Of a DNA stretch of 64,000 bases, positions 1 through 7,918 are shown one piece after another; the stretch's first letter is position 1, and every line of letters begins with the position of its first letter. Under the pieces are notes generated by a model. That model was not told the origin of the DNA. It saw nothing but the letters and a program-made list of their open reading frames with translations, and did not search any database. Made by a program: the position numbers and the translations under genes. The stretch comes from Acidovorax sp. DW039 (GTDB lineage: Bacteria > Pseudomonadota > Gammaproteobacteria > Burkholderiales > Burkholderiaceae_C). The DNA lies in contig NZ_AP029019.1 of the NCBI RefSeq assembly GCF_037101375.1, forward strand, positions 248,001 through 312,000. Reading direction: 5' to 3'.

Positions 1-1
1 C

Positions 2-370
2 ATGGTGCAGCTGGCGCAAACGCTGGTGCCCCAGTGCATCGGGCCGGGCGCATTGCCTGAAGGGGCACGGCTGGCCGAGCATGCGCTGTCGCAGGTTCAC
101 CCCTCCACCTACCGCCGGGCTCTGCAGGCCATTCAGGGGTTTGACCGCTGGGCCGGTGCGTGGATGAACGTGCACATTCCTACCCTGCTGCTGGGTGGCG
201 AGGCGGACCATTGCACCCCGCCCGCGGCCCTGCAGGCCCTGGCCGAGCTGATGCCCGACGCCCAGTACCTGGGCCTGCCCCACGTAGGCCACTGGCCGCA
301 GCTGGAGAACCCGGACGCCTTTGACGCTGCCCTGCTGGACTTTCTGGCCAGCCACCGGGTACTGCATTGA
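2..370 (+). CDS. alpha/beta-hydrolase, C-terminal part (cut by window edge)
   Basis: C-terminal part of an alpha/beta-hydrolase fold enzyme; the gene begins upstream of the window, so the ATG at base 2 is probably internal. In the visible 122 residues, GGEADHCTPP supplies the likely acid of the triad (Asp69 of the fragment) and HVGHWPQLENP the likely catalytic histidine (His97). The nucleophile elbow (GxSxG) must lie outside the window. Its TGA stop overlaps the ATG of the next gene (TGATG), which suggests translational coupling. The substrate cannot be told from this fragment. Confidence 0.75.
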   Translation: MVQLAQTLVPQCIGPGALPEGARLAEHALSQVHPSTYRRALQAIQGFDRWAGAWMNVHIPTLLLGGEADHCTPPAALQALAELMPDAQYLGLPHVGHWPQLENPDAFDAALLDFLASHRVLH

Positions 371-1644
371 TGGTGCGGGGGAGGGGGCTCGCGTCCCTGC
401 ACGGGGCGCTGGGAGTTTTTGTCGGCCTGGGCCTGCTGGCGGTGGCCGTGTGGGTGCCGGTGCAACTGTGGCCCGCCGCAGGCTCTGCATCCGGGGGAGC
501 CGCAGGGGCCCCAGCGGGGGTAGCAACGGGGGTGTATGGCCGGGTGGCTTCGCCATGGCCAGCCTCTTTGCCGCTGCAAGCCCCACCGGTGGCGGGCACG
601 CAGCAGGGCAAGGCTTCAGGCGCAGGAACCGGCGATTCGCTCCAGCCCGCGCCCATGAAGCCTGCAGCTGAGGCTACCCCACCCGCAACCACGGCAGGCG
701 GTGCCACCGATGCGGAAGTCCATGCGGATACCGATGCGCAAACCAGTGCGCAAACCCCTGCGGCTGCTGCCTGCGACCTGTTGCTGCCGCGCCTGCCGGG
801 CCTCACGCGCAGCCAGTGCCTTGCCACCCGCTTGCAGGCCAGCGGGGCGCGGTCTGCCCAGGGCCGCCCGCTGTACTGGCGCGATGTGCGGCAGACTACA
901 GCGCAGCCGCGCCCACACCCCCGCCTGCAGCCCGTGGCCAACGGCACGGTGAGCAGTGAAGCGGTGGTGGGTGGCGCTGCGGTGGATGCCGCACCGCTGC
1001 GAGTGCTGGTGGTGGGCGCCATGCATGGGGATGAGCTGACGGCTGCCACCCTGGCCCTGCGCTGGATTGCCATGGCCGAGGCGGAAGATGTGGCGCACGA
1101 AGGAGCCCACCCACCAGCCCACCCCACGGTGCATTGGCGCTTTGTGCCCGTGCTCAACCCGGACGGTTTGCTCGCCCCCAAGCCCACGCGGGTGAATGCC
1201 AGCGGGGTGGACCTGAACCGCAACTTTCCCACGCCGGGCTGGGCGCAGGAGGCACCGGCCTATTGGGAAAAGCGCACCCGCAAGGACCCGCGCCGCTGGC
1301 CGGGGCCGGAGCCGCTGTCCGAGCCGGAGTCCCGCTTCCTGCACCAGCAGATGGACCAGTTCCGCCCGCAGCTGGTGGTCAGCATCCACGCGCCCTACGG
1401 CGTGCTGGACTTTGACGGCCCGCACGATCCACCCGCCCGCCTGGGCCGCCTGCGCATGGACAAGCTCGGGGTCTTCCCCGGCTCGCTCGGCCACTATGGC
1501 GGGCTGCACCGTGGCGTGCCCGTGGTCACCATCGAGCTGGAACACGCGCTGCGCATGCCCCCCGATGCCGAGGTGCGCGCCATGTGGCGCGACCTGCGGC
1601 AGTGGATGAACACGCGGCTGGTGCTGGATGGGCAGGGGCTCTGA
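370..1644 (+). CDS. membrane-anchored M14-family zinc carboxypeptidase (MpaA-like)
   Basis: A 424-residue protein with one N-terminal hydrophobic segment (about residues 12-34), a long Ala/Pro/Gly-rich linker to about residue 130, then an M14 peptidase domain. Zinc ligands fit His219 and Glu222 (HGDE) and His340 (SIHAP). NPDG (263-266) and DLNRN (281-285) match the substrate-binding motifs, and Glu389 (TIELE) is the likely general base. Family members related to MpaA cleave murein peptides; that substrate is inferred here. The domain lies behind an anchor, so it probably acts in the periplasm. Start ATG 370 is chosen because it overlaps the upstream stop; a TTG one codon earlier is also in frame. 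Confidence 0.8.
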   Translation: MVRGRGLASLHGALGVFVGLGLLAVAVWVPVQLWPAAGSASGGAAGAPAGVATGVYGRVASPWPASLPLQAPPVAGTQQGKASGAGTGDSLQPAPMKPAAEATPPATTAGGATDAEVHADTDAQTSAQTPAAAACDLLLPRLPGLTRSQCLATRLQASGARSAQGRPLYWRDVRQTTAQPRPHPRLQPVANGTVSSEAVVGGAAVDAAPLRVLVVGAMHGDELTAATLALRWIAMAEAEDVAHEGAHPPAHPTVHWRFVPVLNPDGLLAPKPTRVNASGVDLNRNFPTPGWAQEAPAYWEKRTRKDPRRWPGPEPLSEPESRFLHQQMDQFRPQLVVSIHAPYGVLDFDGPHDPPARLGRLRMDKLGVFPGSLGHYGGLHRGVPVVTIELEHALRMPPDAEVRAMWRDLRQWMNTRLVLDGQGL

Positions 1645-1654
1645 GCGTTCGCAA

Positions 1655-1727
1655 TGAACGGGTCACGCTGAGCCCGCTGAGGCGCTTCAGGTTTGGACAG
1701 ATCTGTCCTGAGTTTGTCGAAGGGCGG
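1655..1727. repeat. intergenic palindromic repeat
   Basis: Between two convergent genes. It contains a perfect 14-bp palindrome GGACAGATCTGTCC (1695-1708), followed by CCTGAGTTTGTCGAAGG (1707-1723), a sequence type I know as a common dispersed intergenic repeat in proteobacteria. No coding potential. It may act as a transcript-end hairpin for the M14 gene. Confidence 0.45.
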
Positions 1728-1758
1728 GTGCTCCAGCTCAGATTACCCGCTCTTGAAT

Positions 1759-1812
1759 AAAAAAGCCCGTTGCACCCGTCTATCAAGCGCAGGCAGCTAT
1801 TAATTAGATAGC
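1759..1812 (-). repeat. dispersed intergenic repeat, copy 1
   Basis: Read on the minus strand it gives AATAGCTGCCTGCGCTTGAT followed by a degenerate second arm and a T-rich end. It is one of eight related copies in the window (consensus core about AATAGCTGCCTGCGCTTATT, then GGATAAGCGCTGGAGG). This copy overlaps the last codons and the TAA stop of the minus-strand oxidoreductase gene. Confidence 0.75.
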
Positions 1813-2360
1813 AAAAACTGGGCGGCCTGTACCACTGCCTGCGCATCCGCCTGCACCGCGCCGGGTGGCCCGCCCTTGCCCCACAGAGCGCCACCCCAGC
1901 GCATGGACAGGAACTTGGCGCACAGCTCCACCGAATCGATCATCGGCTGCGCCTTGGTGCGGTCGCCGCTGGTGGTGATGAGCTGCAGCGTCTTGGCGGC
2001 CATCTGTTCCTTGAAGGGCAGGCCGGGCACGCGCATCCAGGCACTCCAGTGGTCCAGGTAGGTTTTGAGCGGGGACGGAATGCTGAACCAGTACACGGGC
2101 GAGACAAACACGATGTGCGTGGCGGCCAGCGTGGCGTCCAGCAGGGTTTTCAGGTCCCCCTCGGGCGCGGGGTAGGTGCCCACGGTGTGGCGCAGGTCCA
2201 CAAACGGCGGCAGTTCCATGCGCGCCAGGTGGTGCCAGGTTTGCACCGTGCCTGCGGGCAGGGCAGCGGCGGCTTGCTGGGCCAGCCATTCGGTGTTGCC
2301 CAGGTGCCCGCTTTCGCGGGTGGATGTGGTGAGGAAAAGGTAGTGTGTGGTGTTCGCCAT
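1800..2360 (-). CDS. NAD(P)H-dependent flavodoxin-fold oxidoreductase
   Basis: A 186-residue cytoplasmic protein with a flavodoxin-like fold. An N-terminal strand is followed by TSTRESGHLGNTEWL (phosphate loop for FMN). VFVSPVYWFSIPSPLKTYLDHW in the middle is typical of NAD(P)H:quinone/FMN reductases of the WrbA/MdaB kind. The ATG at 2360 is chosen because the sequence before it (frame open to 2510) is low-complexity and unlike the family. The final residues (LLSN) and the stop lie within a copy of the dispersed repeat, so the native C-terminus may have been replaced. The physiological electron acceptor is unknown. Confidence 0.75.
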   Translation of the reverse strand: MANTTHYLFLTTSTRESGHLGNTEWLAQQAAAALPAGTVQTWHHLARMELPPFVDLRHTVGTYPAPEGDLKTLLDATLAATHIVFVSPVYWFSIPSPLKTYLDHWSAWMRVPGLPFKEQMAAKTLQLITTSGDRTKAQPMIDSVELCAKFLSMRWGGALWGKGGPPGAVQADAQAVVQAAQFLLSN

Positions 2361-2454
2361 GCCGCTGATGGTAGCGGCGGCAGGGCTTGTGTGCCGAGGC
2401 GGGGGCATGGCGCGCAGCACGCCCGGCGGCGCTAAATCTCTAGGCGAAGGTTGG

Positions 2455-3792
2455 CTATGCCGCCACGGCTCTGCGCACGGTGCGCGGCGCTTGCACGCCC
2501 AGAAAACCAAAATTCATCGCTGGCACTTCGCCGCTGAGCAGCTCGGCCATGGCCTTGCCGGAGCCCGCGCCGTGGGTCCAGCCCAGCGTGCCGTGCCCTG
2601 CATTCACCCACAGCTTGCCCACGCGGGTCTGGCCGATGAAGGGGATGTTGGTAGGCGTGGCGGGGCGCAGCCCGGTCCAGTACTGCGGGTTGCCGCCTTC
2701 TTCGGGCGTGCGGGTGTCGCACACGCCGGGCAGAATTTCGGCAATGCGGCGCGAGAGCATGTGGCAGCGGGCGCGGGCCACGGGGCTGTCCAGGCTCATG
2801 TCAAACCCGCCCAGCTCAATGGTGCCGGCCACGCGCAGCACGTTGCCCAGGCGGCTCATGGCAATCTTCTTGCCGTCGTCGATGGTGGAGACCATGGGCG
2901 CGCCTTCGGGCCTGAGCAGCGGGAAGGTGGCGCTGTAGCCCTTACCGGGGTAGATGGGCAAGTCCACACCCACGGTGCGCAGCAGCGGCGCGCTGTACGA
3001 GCCGCAGGCCACTACAAAGGCATCGCCCTTGAGGATGAAGTCTTTTTGGCCACCAGCGCCCGTGTTGCGTGCGATGACAGCTACAGAATCAATAGCATCA
3101 CCAATCTTGTTCAGCCGCAGCACATCGTGCCTGTACAGGAACTGCGCCCCGCGCGCTGCGCAGCGGCGGGCCAGCTCCTGGGTGAACACGCGGGCGTCGC
3201 CGCTTTCATCGGTGCTGGTGTAGGTGCCGCCGGTGATCATGTCGCCGTAGGCCTTGAAGGCGGGCTCGATCTGCAGCAGCTCGTCGCGGCTGACTAGGCG
3301 GCGCTGCACGCCAAACTTGCGCATCAGCTCCACGGCGTGGCCTGCGGCGTCAAAAGATTTCTGGTCGGTGTAGAAGTGGGCAATGCCGCGTTCGAGGCGG
3401 TTGTATTCAATGCCGGTGCTGGCTACCAGGTCCTTGAGCGCTGCGTGGCTGTAGGCGCCCAGCGCCACGATTTGCTGCACGTTGCGCTCAAACGCGGTGT
3501 CGTTGCACTGCGCCAGGAACTTCAGGCCCCAGCGCCACTGGTCCCAGTCGAGCTGCGGGCGAAACAGCAGCGGTGCCTCTTTGTCGAACATCCACTTCAG
3601 CGCCTTGAGCGGCGCTTCGCGGTTGGCCCACGGCTCGCAGTAGCTCACCGAGATCTGCGCCGCGTTGGCGAAGCTGGTTTCAAGAGCAGCGTCGGGCTGG
3701 CGATCGACGACGACCACCTCATGCCCACGTTCGAGCAGGTGCCACGCTGTGCTGATGCCGATGATGCCGGCGCCGAGGACAATGGTTTTCAT
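2455..3792 (-). CDS. dadA: D-amino acid dehydrogenase, FAD-dependent
   Basis: Oxidatively deaminates D-amino acids (typically D-alanine) to 2-oxo acids, passing electrons to the respiratory quinone pool; DadA proteins are peripheral inner-membrane flavoproteins. The 445 residues are close to the usual 430-440. The N-terminus has a dinucleotide-binding fold (VLGAGIIGISTAWHLLERG, then acidic VVVDRQ), and the C-terminus has TGLRPATPTNIPFIG and NAGHGTLGWT, typical of the DadA/DAAO family FAD contacts. ATG 3792 is used because the FAD motif starts right after it. The gene diverges from an ArgP-like LysR regulator, with two dyads between them. No alanine racemase (dadX) is adjacent. Confidence 0.9.
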   Translation of the reverse strand: MKTIVLGAGIIGISTAWHLLERGHEVVVVDRQPDAALETSFANAAQISVSYCEPWANREAPLKALKWMFDKEAPLLFRPQLDWDQWRWGLKFLAQCNDTAFERNVQQIVALGAYSHAALKDLVASTGIEYNRLERGIAHFYTDQKSFDAAGHAVELMRKFGVQRRLVSRDELLQIEPAFKAYGDMITGGTYTSTDESGDARVFTQELARRCAARGAQFLYRHDVLRLNKIGDAIDSVAVIARNTGAGGQKDFILKGDAFVVACGSYSAPLLRTVGVDLPIYPGKGYSATFPLLRPEGAPMVSTIDDGKKIAMSRLGNVLRVAGTIELGGFDMSLDSPVARARCHMLSRRIAEILPGVCDTRTPEEGGNPQYWTGLRPATPTNIPFIGQTRVGKLWVNAGHGTLGWTHGAGSGKAMAELLSGEVPAMNFGFLGVQAPRTVRRAVAA

Positions 3793-3818
3793 GACTGCGC
3801 AGTGTGCGCGACATTGCA

Positions 3819-3876
3819 TTGGAGTAAAAGCAAAATTAAACTTACTCCAAAATCATCAGTGTCACTAATGCTGATG
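3819..3876. promoter_or_regulatory. two dyads in the dadA/argP divergent promoter region
   Basis: Dyad 1: TTGGAGTAA (3819-3827) and its exact complement TTACTCCAA (3842-3850). Dyad 2: CATCAG (3854-3859) and CTGATG (3871-3876) with an 11-base spacer, which is the geometry of LysR-type (T-N11-A) boxes. The region is AT-rich compared with its surroundings. Likely operators for the adjacent regulator on its own gene and/or dadA (inferred). Confidence 0.5.
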
Positions 3877-3934
3877 CTGCCGTTTGACCGCCCTTGTTTG
3901 CCTGAATCCGGCCTGCGCAGGCCACCGCGAGACC

Positions 3935-4846
3935 ATGAGCACCTACGACCCCGCCGCCCTGGAATGCCTAGCCGCCATTGTGGAAGAGGGCGGTTTTGAA
4001 CGCGCTGCACAGCGGCTGAACGTGACCCAGTCGGCTGTGTCGCAGCGCCTGCGGGCGCTGGAGGCGCAGGTGGGCTCGGTGCTCATCGTGCGCAGTCGGC
4101 CTCTCAAGCCCACATCGGCCGGGCAGTTGCTGCTCAAGCACACCAAGCAGTTGCGTCTGCTGCGGGCCGACCTGGAACGTGACCTGCAGGAGCTGGCCCC
4201 CAGCACGCCGGGCGGCACGCGTGAGGACGAGCGCATTTCCATCGCCATCAACGCCGACAGCATCGCCACCTGGGCCCTGGGGGCCTTGCACGACCTGGTG
4301 CGCCAGCGCCTGCCGCTGGAGATCATTGCAGACGACCAGGATTTCACCCAGGAATGGCTGCGTTCCGGCCAGGTGCTGGGCTGCGTCACCACGCTCAAGC
4401 AGGCGCTGCGCGGATGCCGCATGGTGCCGCTGGGGGCCATGCATTACGTTGCTGTGGCCTCTGCAGAGTTTGCGCGTACTCACTTGCCACATGGGCTGAC
4501 GCCGCACAATTTCCGTGAAGTGTCGTTCTTGTCCTTCAACCGCAAGGACGACATGGCCGCAGAATTCGTCGCTCGGGCGTTCGGGCTCAAGCGGGTGGCG
4601 CTGAACCACCTGTTTGTGCCCAGCACCGAAGGGCAGATGCGGGCCGTGGCGGCGGGCTGGGGTGTCGGGGTCATGCCCGAGTTGCTGGCGCGCGGGCCGA
4701 TTGCCGACGGCAGCCTAGTGGACCTGATTCCGGGGCAGTCGCTGCCCATCCAGCTGTACTGGCACTGCTGGAATCTGGAATCAGAACTGCTGGATGCCTT
4801 GACCGAGGCACTCAAGGCGACGGCAGCCCGCACGCTGGTGTCCTGA
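3935..4846 (+). CDS. argP: LysR-family regulator, ArgP/LysG type
   Basis: A 303-residue LysR-type regulator. The winged helix-turn-helix spans about residues 4-63 (FERAAQRLNVTQSAVSQRLRALE), followed by a periplasmic-binding-like effector domain. The pattern (ISIAINADSIATW near residue 105, FVPSTEGQMRAVAAGWGVG further on) matches ArgP/LysG, which sense lysine/arginine and usually control an ArgO/LysE exporter. No exporter gene is adjacent; the divergent partner is dadA, so the target here may be different. Start ATG 3935 gives the canonical N-terminus; the frame is open upstream to 3884 without family similarity. Regulation of dadA is an inference. Confidence 0.8.
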   Translation: MSTYDPAALECLAAIVEEGGFERAAQRLNVTQSAVSQRLRALEAQVGSVLIVRSRPLKPTSAGQLLLKHTKQLRLLRADLERDLQELAPSTPGGTREDERISIAINADSIATWALGALHDLVRQRLPLEIIADDQDFTQEWLRSGQVLGCVTTLKQALRGCRMVPLGAMHYVAVASAEFARTHLPHGLTPHNFREVSFLSFNRKDDMAAEFVARAFGLKRVALNHLFVPSTEGQMRAVAAGWGVGVMPELLARGPIADGSLVDLIPGQSLPIQLYWHCWNLESELLDALTEALKATAARTLVS

Positions 4847-4981
4847 CAGCAACGAAACGCCCAAGGTTGGGGTGAGTCGCTTTCATCCAAGGGCGCGGGC
4901 GCAACAGCGTTTTGGCTGAAACGCCCCGGGAGGGTCGCCCGTCCGCGATACAGCAAAAGGCAGAGAAACCGTGAACGCCGT

Positions 4982-4996
4982 AGTTGCAATGCAACT
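4982..4996. promoter_or_regulatory. 15-bp palindrome upstream of TetR gene
   Basis: AGTTGCAATGCAACT is a perfect 7-1-7 inverted repeat ending about 40 bp before the TetR start codon at 5038, inside an AT-rich stretch. The position and symmetry fit an autoregulatory TetR operator. Confidence 0.45.
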
Positions 4997-5037
4997 GGTG
5001 CATTTATTTTTTTACCGTACTGGATAAGATGCGACCT

Positions 5038-5652
5038 ATGTCAGTGCCGCAACCCAAAGTGTCTTTCAAGGAGCAGATGCACCTCGCGCGCGAGGAAGCC
5101 ATCCTCCAGTCCACCTGCCGTCTGCTGGGCGAAAAGGCGTATGACGCCATGACCATGGACGATGTCGCCAATGCCGTGGGCATCGCCAAGGCCAGCCTCT
5201 ACAAGCATTTCAGCAGCAAGGAAGAGCTGTGCTGTGCAGCCATGGTGCAGATTCTGCAGAGAGTGCGCGCTTACCTTGATGGTTTGCCAGCCGAGATGCC
5301 TTCCATGGACAAGTTGCGCGCACTGGTGCGCTGGTCGCTGGAGCGGCTCATCACCAATGAGATGCCGTTGCTGCCCAGCCGCAATTCCACGCTGCGTGCG
5401 GTGCTGATGGCCGACAAGGACTACCTCAACGGTCTGGTCACGGTGAGCGACCAGGTGGGCGAGTGGATCACCGAGGCCCAAAGCCAGGGCCAGATCAACC
5501 CCACCTTGCCACCGCTGGTGGTGCTCTACACCCTGTATGCCCGCGCCTGTGATCCGGTCGTGACCTTCTTGAAGGATGGCGGCCAGTACTCGGATGCCGA
5601 GATCGTGGACTTGGTGGTGCGTACCTGTTTTGACGGGCTGGCAGCCCGCTAG
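5038..5652 (+). CDS. TetR/AcrR-family transcriptional regulator
   Basis: A 204-residue TetR-type repressor. The DNA-binding helix-turn-helix is near residues 30-60 (MTMDDVANAVGIAKASLYKHFSSKEEL), followed by an all-helical ligand-binding domain with family-typical length. ATG 5038 (MSVPQPK) is preferred over in-frame codons upstream, which would include the promoter palindrome. The gene is convergent with the fasciclin genes and shares a bidirectional terminator with them. The ligand is unknown. Possible targets are its own promoter and perhaps the fasciclin operon, whose promoter also carries dyads. Confidence 0.85.
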   Translation: MSVPQPKVSFKEQMHLAREEAILQSTCRLLGEKAYDAMTMDDVANAVGIAKASLYKHFSSKEELCCAAMVQILQRVRAYLDGLPAEMPSMDKLRALVRWSLERLITNEMPLLPSRNSTLRAVLMADKDYLNGLVTVSDQVGEWITEAQSQGQINPTLPPLVVLYTLYARACDPVVTFLKDGGQYSDAEIVDLVVRTCFDGLAAR

Positions 5653-5667
5653 CCACACTGGTCAGCA

Positions 5668-5702
5668 AATCAAAAAGCCCGGCAGTGCCGGGCTTTTTGA
5701 TT
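5668..5702. terminator. bidirectional rho-independent terminator
   Basis: Arms AATCAAAAAGCCCGGCA and TGCCGGGCTTTTTGATT form a 17-bp stem with a 1-nt apex. It is A-rich before and T-rich after on both strands, between convergent genes (tetR and the fasciclin gene). Confidence 0.9.
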
Positions 5703-5730
5703 TTTGGTGTGTCAGACCTTCTCCGAATGG

Positions 5731-6672
5731 TCAGGCCCTGGGCAGGATTACTTTATCCACCACATGGATGACGCCATTGCTGGTGAATACATCGGCGGTC
5801 ACGATGTTGCTCACACGGCCACGCTGGTCGGTGATGGCAAGGTTGGCGTTGACGGTAAAGGTCTGGCCTTGCACGGTGGTAATGGCGGTATTCAAAGGCA
5901 CCTCGGCCTTGAGCACCCGCGCAGGCACCACGTGGTAGGTCAGCACGGAGGTGAGCAGCGCCGTATTGGCCAGCAATGCCTGCTTGGTCACGCCCAGTTC
6001 GGCCAGCAGTGCCGCAAAGGCGGCATTGGTGGGGGCGAACACGGTAAACGGGCCCTTGCCTTGCAGCGTGGGCACCAGACCAGCCGCCACCACCGCTTCC
6101 ACCAGAATGCTGAAGTCTGGCAAGGCTGAGGCGGTAGCGACGATATCCTTGTCAGCCGGTAGCAGCACGCGGTCCAGCAGGTGCACTACACCGTTGCTGG
6201 CCTGGATGTCTGTGGCAGTGATGTTGGCGATGCGATTGCGTCCATCGGTCACTTTCAGGCCGCCAGTGGCTTCGATCTTGAAGAAGCCGCCAGACAGCGG
6301 CGTAATGGCCTTACCCACAGGGACATCGGCCCGATTCACCTTGCTGCCCAGCACGTGGTAGCTCAGCACTGCGGTCAGCAGAGTCTTGTTGGCCAGCAGG
6401 GCTTCCTTGGTCACGCCCAGTTCGGTCAGCAGGGCTGCAAAGGCGGCGTTGGTCGGGGCAAAAACGGTCAGTGAGCCTGTACTCAGCGTTTGCGTCAGCC
6501 CTGCGGCCACGACGGCCTCTACCAGAATGCTGAGGTCGGGGTTGGACTGTGCGATTTCAACGATGTTGCGCTGGGGCTCGTCATCGCCCCCGCCGCAGGC
6601 CTGCAGCAGCGTGGTGCTTGCACCCAGGGCAGTGGCCATGAGCACTGTGCGGCGATTCATGATGGGATGCAT
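5731..6672 (-). CDS. exported protein with two fasciclin (FAS1) domains
   Basis: A 313-residue protein. The N-terminus has twin arginines (NRRTVLMATALG) and a lipobox-like LLQACG, suggesting a lipoprotein or Tat-exported protein. Two FAS1 domains follow (about residues 38-170 and 175-313), each with the hallmark FAPTNAAFAALL and a later YHV and VIHVVD or VVHLLD motif. FAS1 domains mediate adhesion and extracellular interactions. ATG 6672 is chosen because AAGGAG lies 7 bases upstream; ATG 6660 is an alternative. The single-FAS1 gene lies immediately upstream in the same orientation, so they probably form an operon. Confidence 0.85.
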   Translation of the reverse strand: MHPIMNRRTVLMATALGASTTLLQACGGGDDEPQRNIVEIAQSNPDLSILVEAVVAAGLTQTLSTGSLTVFAPTNAAFAALLTELGVTKEALLANKTLLTAVLSYHVLGSKVNRADVPVGKAITPLSGGFFKIEATGGLKVTDGRNRIANITATDIQASNGVVHLLDRVLLPADKDIVATASALPDFSILVEAVVAAGLVPTLQGKGPFTVFAPTNAAFAALLAELGVTKQALLANTALLTSVLTYHVVPARVLKAEVPLNTAITTVQGQTFTVNANLAITDQRGRVSNIVTADVFTSNGVIHVVDKVILPRA

Positions 6673-6718
6673 GGGAGTTCTCCTTGCTTGGTGGACGGTG
6701 CTGGCAGTGGCCCCGTGC

Positions 6719-7174
6719 TTACTGGGGCATGAGCACGGTGTCGATCACATGGATCACCCCGTTGCTGGCAGCGACGTCGGTGGCTACCACCTTGGACTGG
6801 TTGACCATCACCCCCGAGCTGGTGGTGACTGTCAATTCCTGACCTTGCACGGTCTTCACCTTGCCGGCACTCACATCCTTGGCCATGACCTTGCCTGGAA
6901 CAACGTGATAGGTCAGTACCTTGGTCAGCGCTGCCTTGTCGGCCAGCAGCCCATCCAGAGTGGCTTTGGGAATCTTGGTAAAAGCTTCATCCGATGGTGC
7001 AAACACCGTGTAGGGGCCTGGACCCTTGAGTGTGTCCACCAGGCCTGCCGCCTGAACTGCGGCAACCAGGGTTTTGAAATTGCCGGCTTTCACGGCGGTA
7101 TCCACGATGTCCTGTGCCAATGCTGCGCATGTGGCACCTGCCGTCAGTGCCAATGCAATCAAGGTCTTCTTCAT
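6719..7174 (-). CDS. secreted single-domain fasciclin (FAS1) protein
   Basis: A 151-residue protein with a Sec signal peptide ([21 protein letters not shown], probable cleavage after ALA) and one FAS1 domain: [15 protein letters not shown], then [11 protein letters not shown], then [14 protein letters not shown] at the end. ATG 7174 has AGGAG 7 bases upstream. It is 46 bp upstream of the two-FAS1 lipoprotein gene on the same strand. The promoter side carries three inverted repeats, suggesting tight regulation. Likely role: surface or matrix adhesion protein; the partner is unknown. Confidence 0.88.
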   Translation of the reverse strand: MKKTLIALALTAGATCAALAQDIVDTAVKAGNFKTLVAAVQAAGLVDTLKGPGPYTVFAPSDEAFTKIPKATLDGLLADKAALTKVLTYHVVPGKVMAKDVSAGKVKTVQGQELTVTTSSGVMVNQSKVVATDVAASNGVIHVIDTVLMPQ

Positions 7175-7236
7175 GGGACGCTCCTCTCTGTAAGGGACGG
7201 AAATGAAACGCCAGGATGGGCGCAGGCGAAATCTAT

Positions 7237-7288
7237 AACCAATTGGTTCCAAAGTAAACCAAATGGTTTTTATTAATACCGTTCGGTA
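7237..7288. promoter_or_regulatory. three inverted repeats upstream of the fasciclin operon
   Basis: AACCAATTGGTT (7237-7248) is a perfect 12-bp palindrome. AAACCA and TGGTTT (7256-7269, 2-bp spacer) form a second dyad, and TACCG and CGGTA (7277-7288) a third. The first two share the half site AACCA. They sit 63-114 bp before the start codon in AT-rich DNA, so they are likely repressor sites overlapping the promoter; the binding protein is unknown. Confidence 0.55.
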
Positions 7289-7323
7289 ATTTTCTAAGGT
7301 GGGACTTCGCTCTGGCAAATAAA

Positions 7324-7344
7324 AAGCCCCGCAGAGCGGGGCTT
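7324..7344 (-). terminator. rho-independent terminator of the UspA gene
   Basis: On the minus strand: AAGCCCCGC, loop TCT, GCGGGGCTT, then TTTATTTG. It lies 25 bp past the end of the minus-strand uspA-family gene and before the fasciclin promoter. Confidence 0.85.
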
Positions 7345-7369
7345 GGATGGTGGGGCGGTCGGTGGCGGA

Positions 7370-7792
7370 TCAGCGCACGATCAGCACGGGCACCTTGCAA
7401 TGGGCCAGCACCTGGGTTGTGACCGAGCCGACGACCAAGGTAGCCAGGGCACCGTGACCGTGAGACCCCATCACCAGCAGGTCGAACTTGCCGGAATCGG
7501 CCACCTTGGCAATGGTTTCGCCCACGGCGCCGACCTTGAACATGCGCTTGGGTTCCACGCCGTGCCGGCCCAGGAACTTGGCCACCGGGGCCATGATCTT
7601 GTCGGCTTCTTCGGTGTGGTAGTTGTCTACCACTTCCTTGCCCAGAGCGGCACGCGCACGGGTGGGCAGGGGCGCTTGCACCGTCAGCACGGTGTAGCTG
7701 TGGTTGGGGCCCAGCAGGTCTTCATGGGTAGCCAGGTAGGCCAGCATTTTCTTGGTGAAAGCGCTGCCGTCGACAGCAAGCAGAATGTTCAT
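7370..7792 (-). CDS. universal stress protein, UspA family
   Basis: A 140-residue single-domain Usp protein. The N-terminal strand MNILLAVDGSAFT carries the conserved Asp of the ATP site. The C-terminal part has MGSHGHGALATLVVGSVT, which fits the G-2x-G-9x-G(S/T) nucleotide-binding signature, so this is probably an ATP-binding Usp. GGAG lies 6 bases upstream of ATG 7792. It is followed by its own terminator. The specific stress role is unknown. Confidence 0.9.
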   Translation of the reverse strand: MNILLAVDGSAFTKKMLAYLATHEDLLGPNHSYTVLTVQAPLPTRARAALGKEVVDNYHTEEADKIMAPVAKFLGRHGVEPKRMFKVGAVGETIAKVADSGKFDLLVMGSHGHGALATLVVGSVTTQVLAHCKVPVLIVR

Positions 7793-7918
7793 GGTGTGCT
7801 CCAGGTTGATGTGTTCAGACTAATGCGCGCAGCCGGTTGTTGTCTTGACCTGGGTCATGTTTTTCGTCTTGCGCTGGGGCGGTATCCACACGGGCGACGC
7901 CCGCAGGGTGCCCACTGA

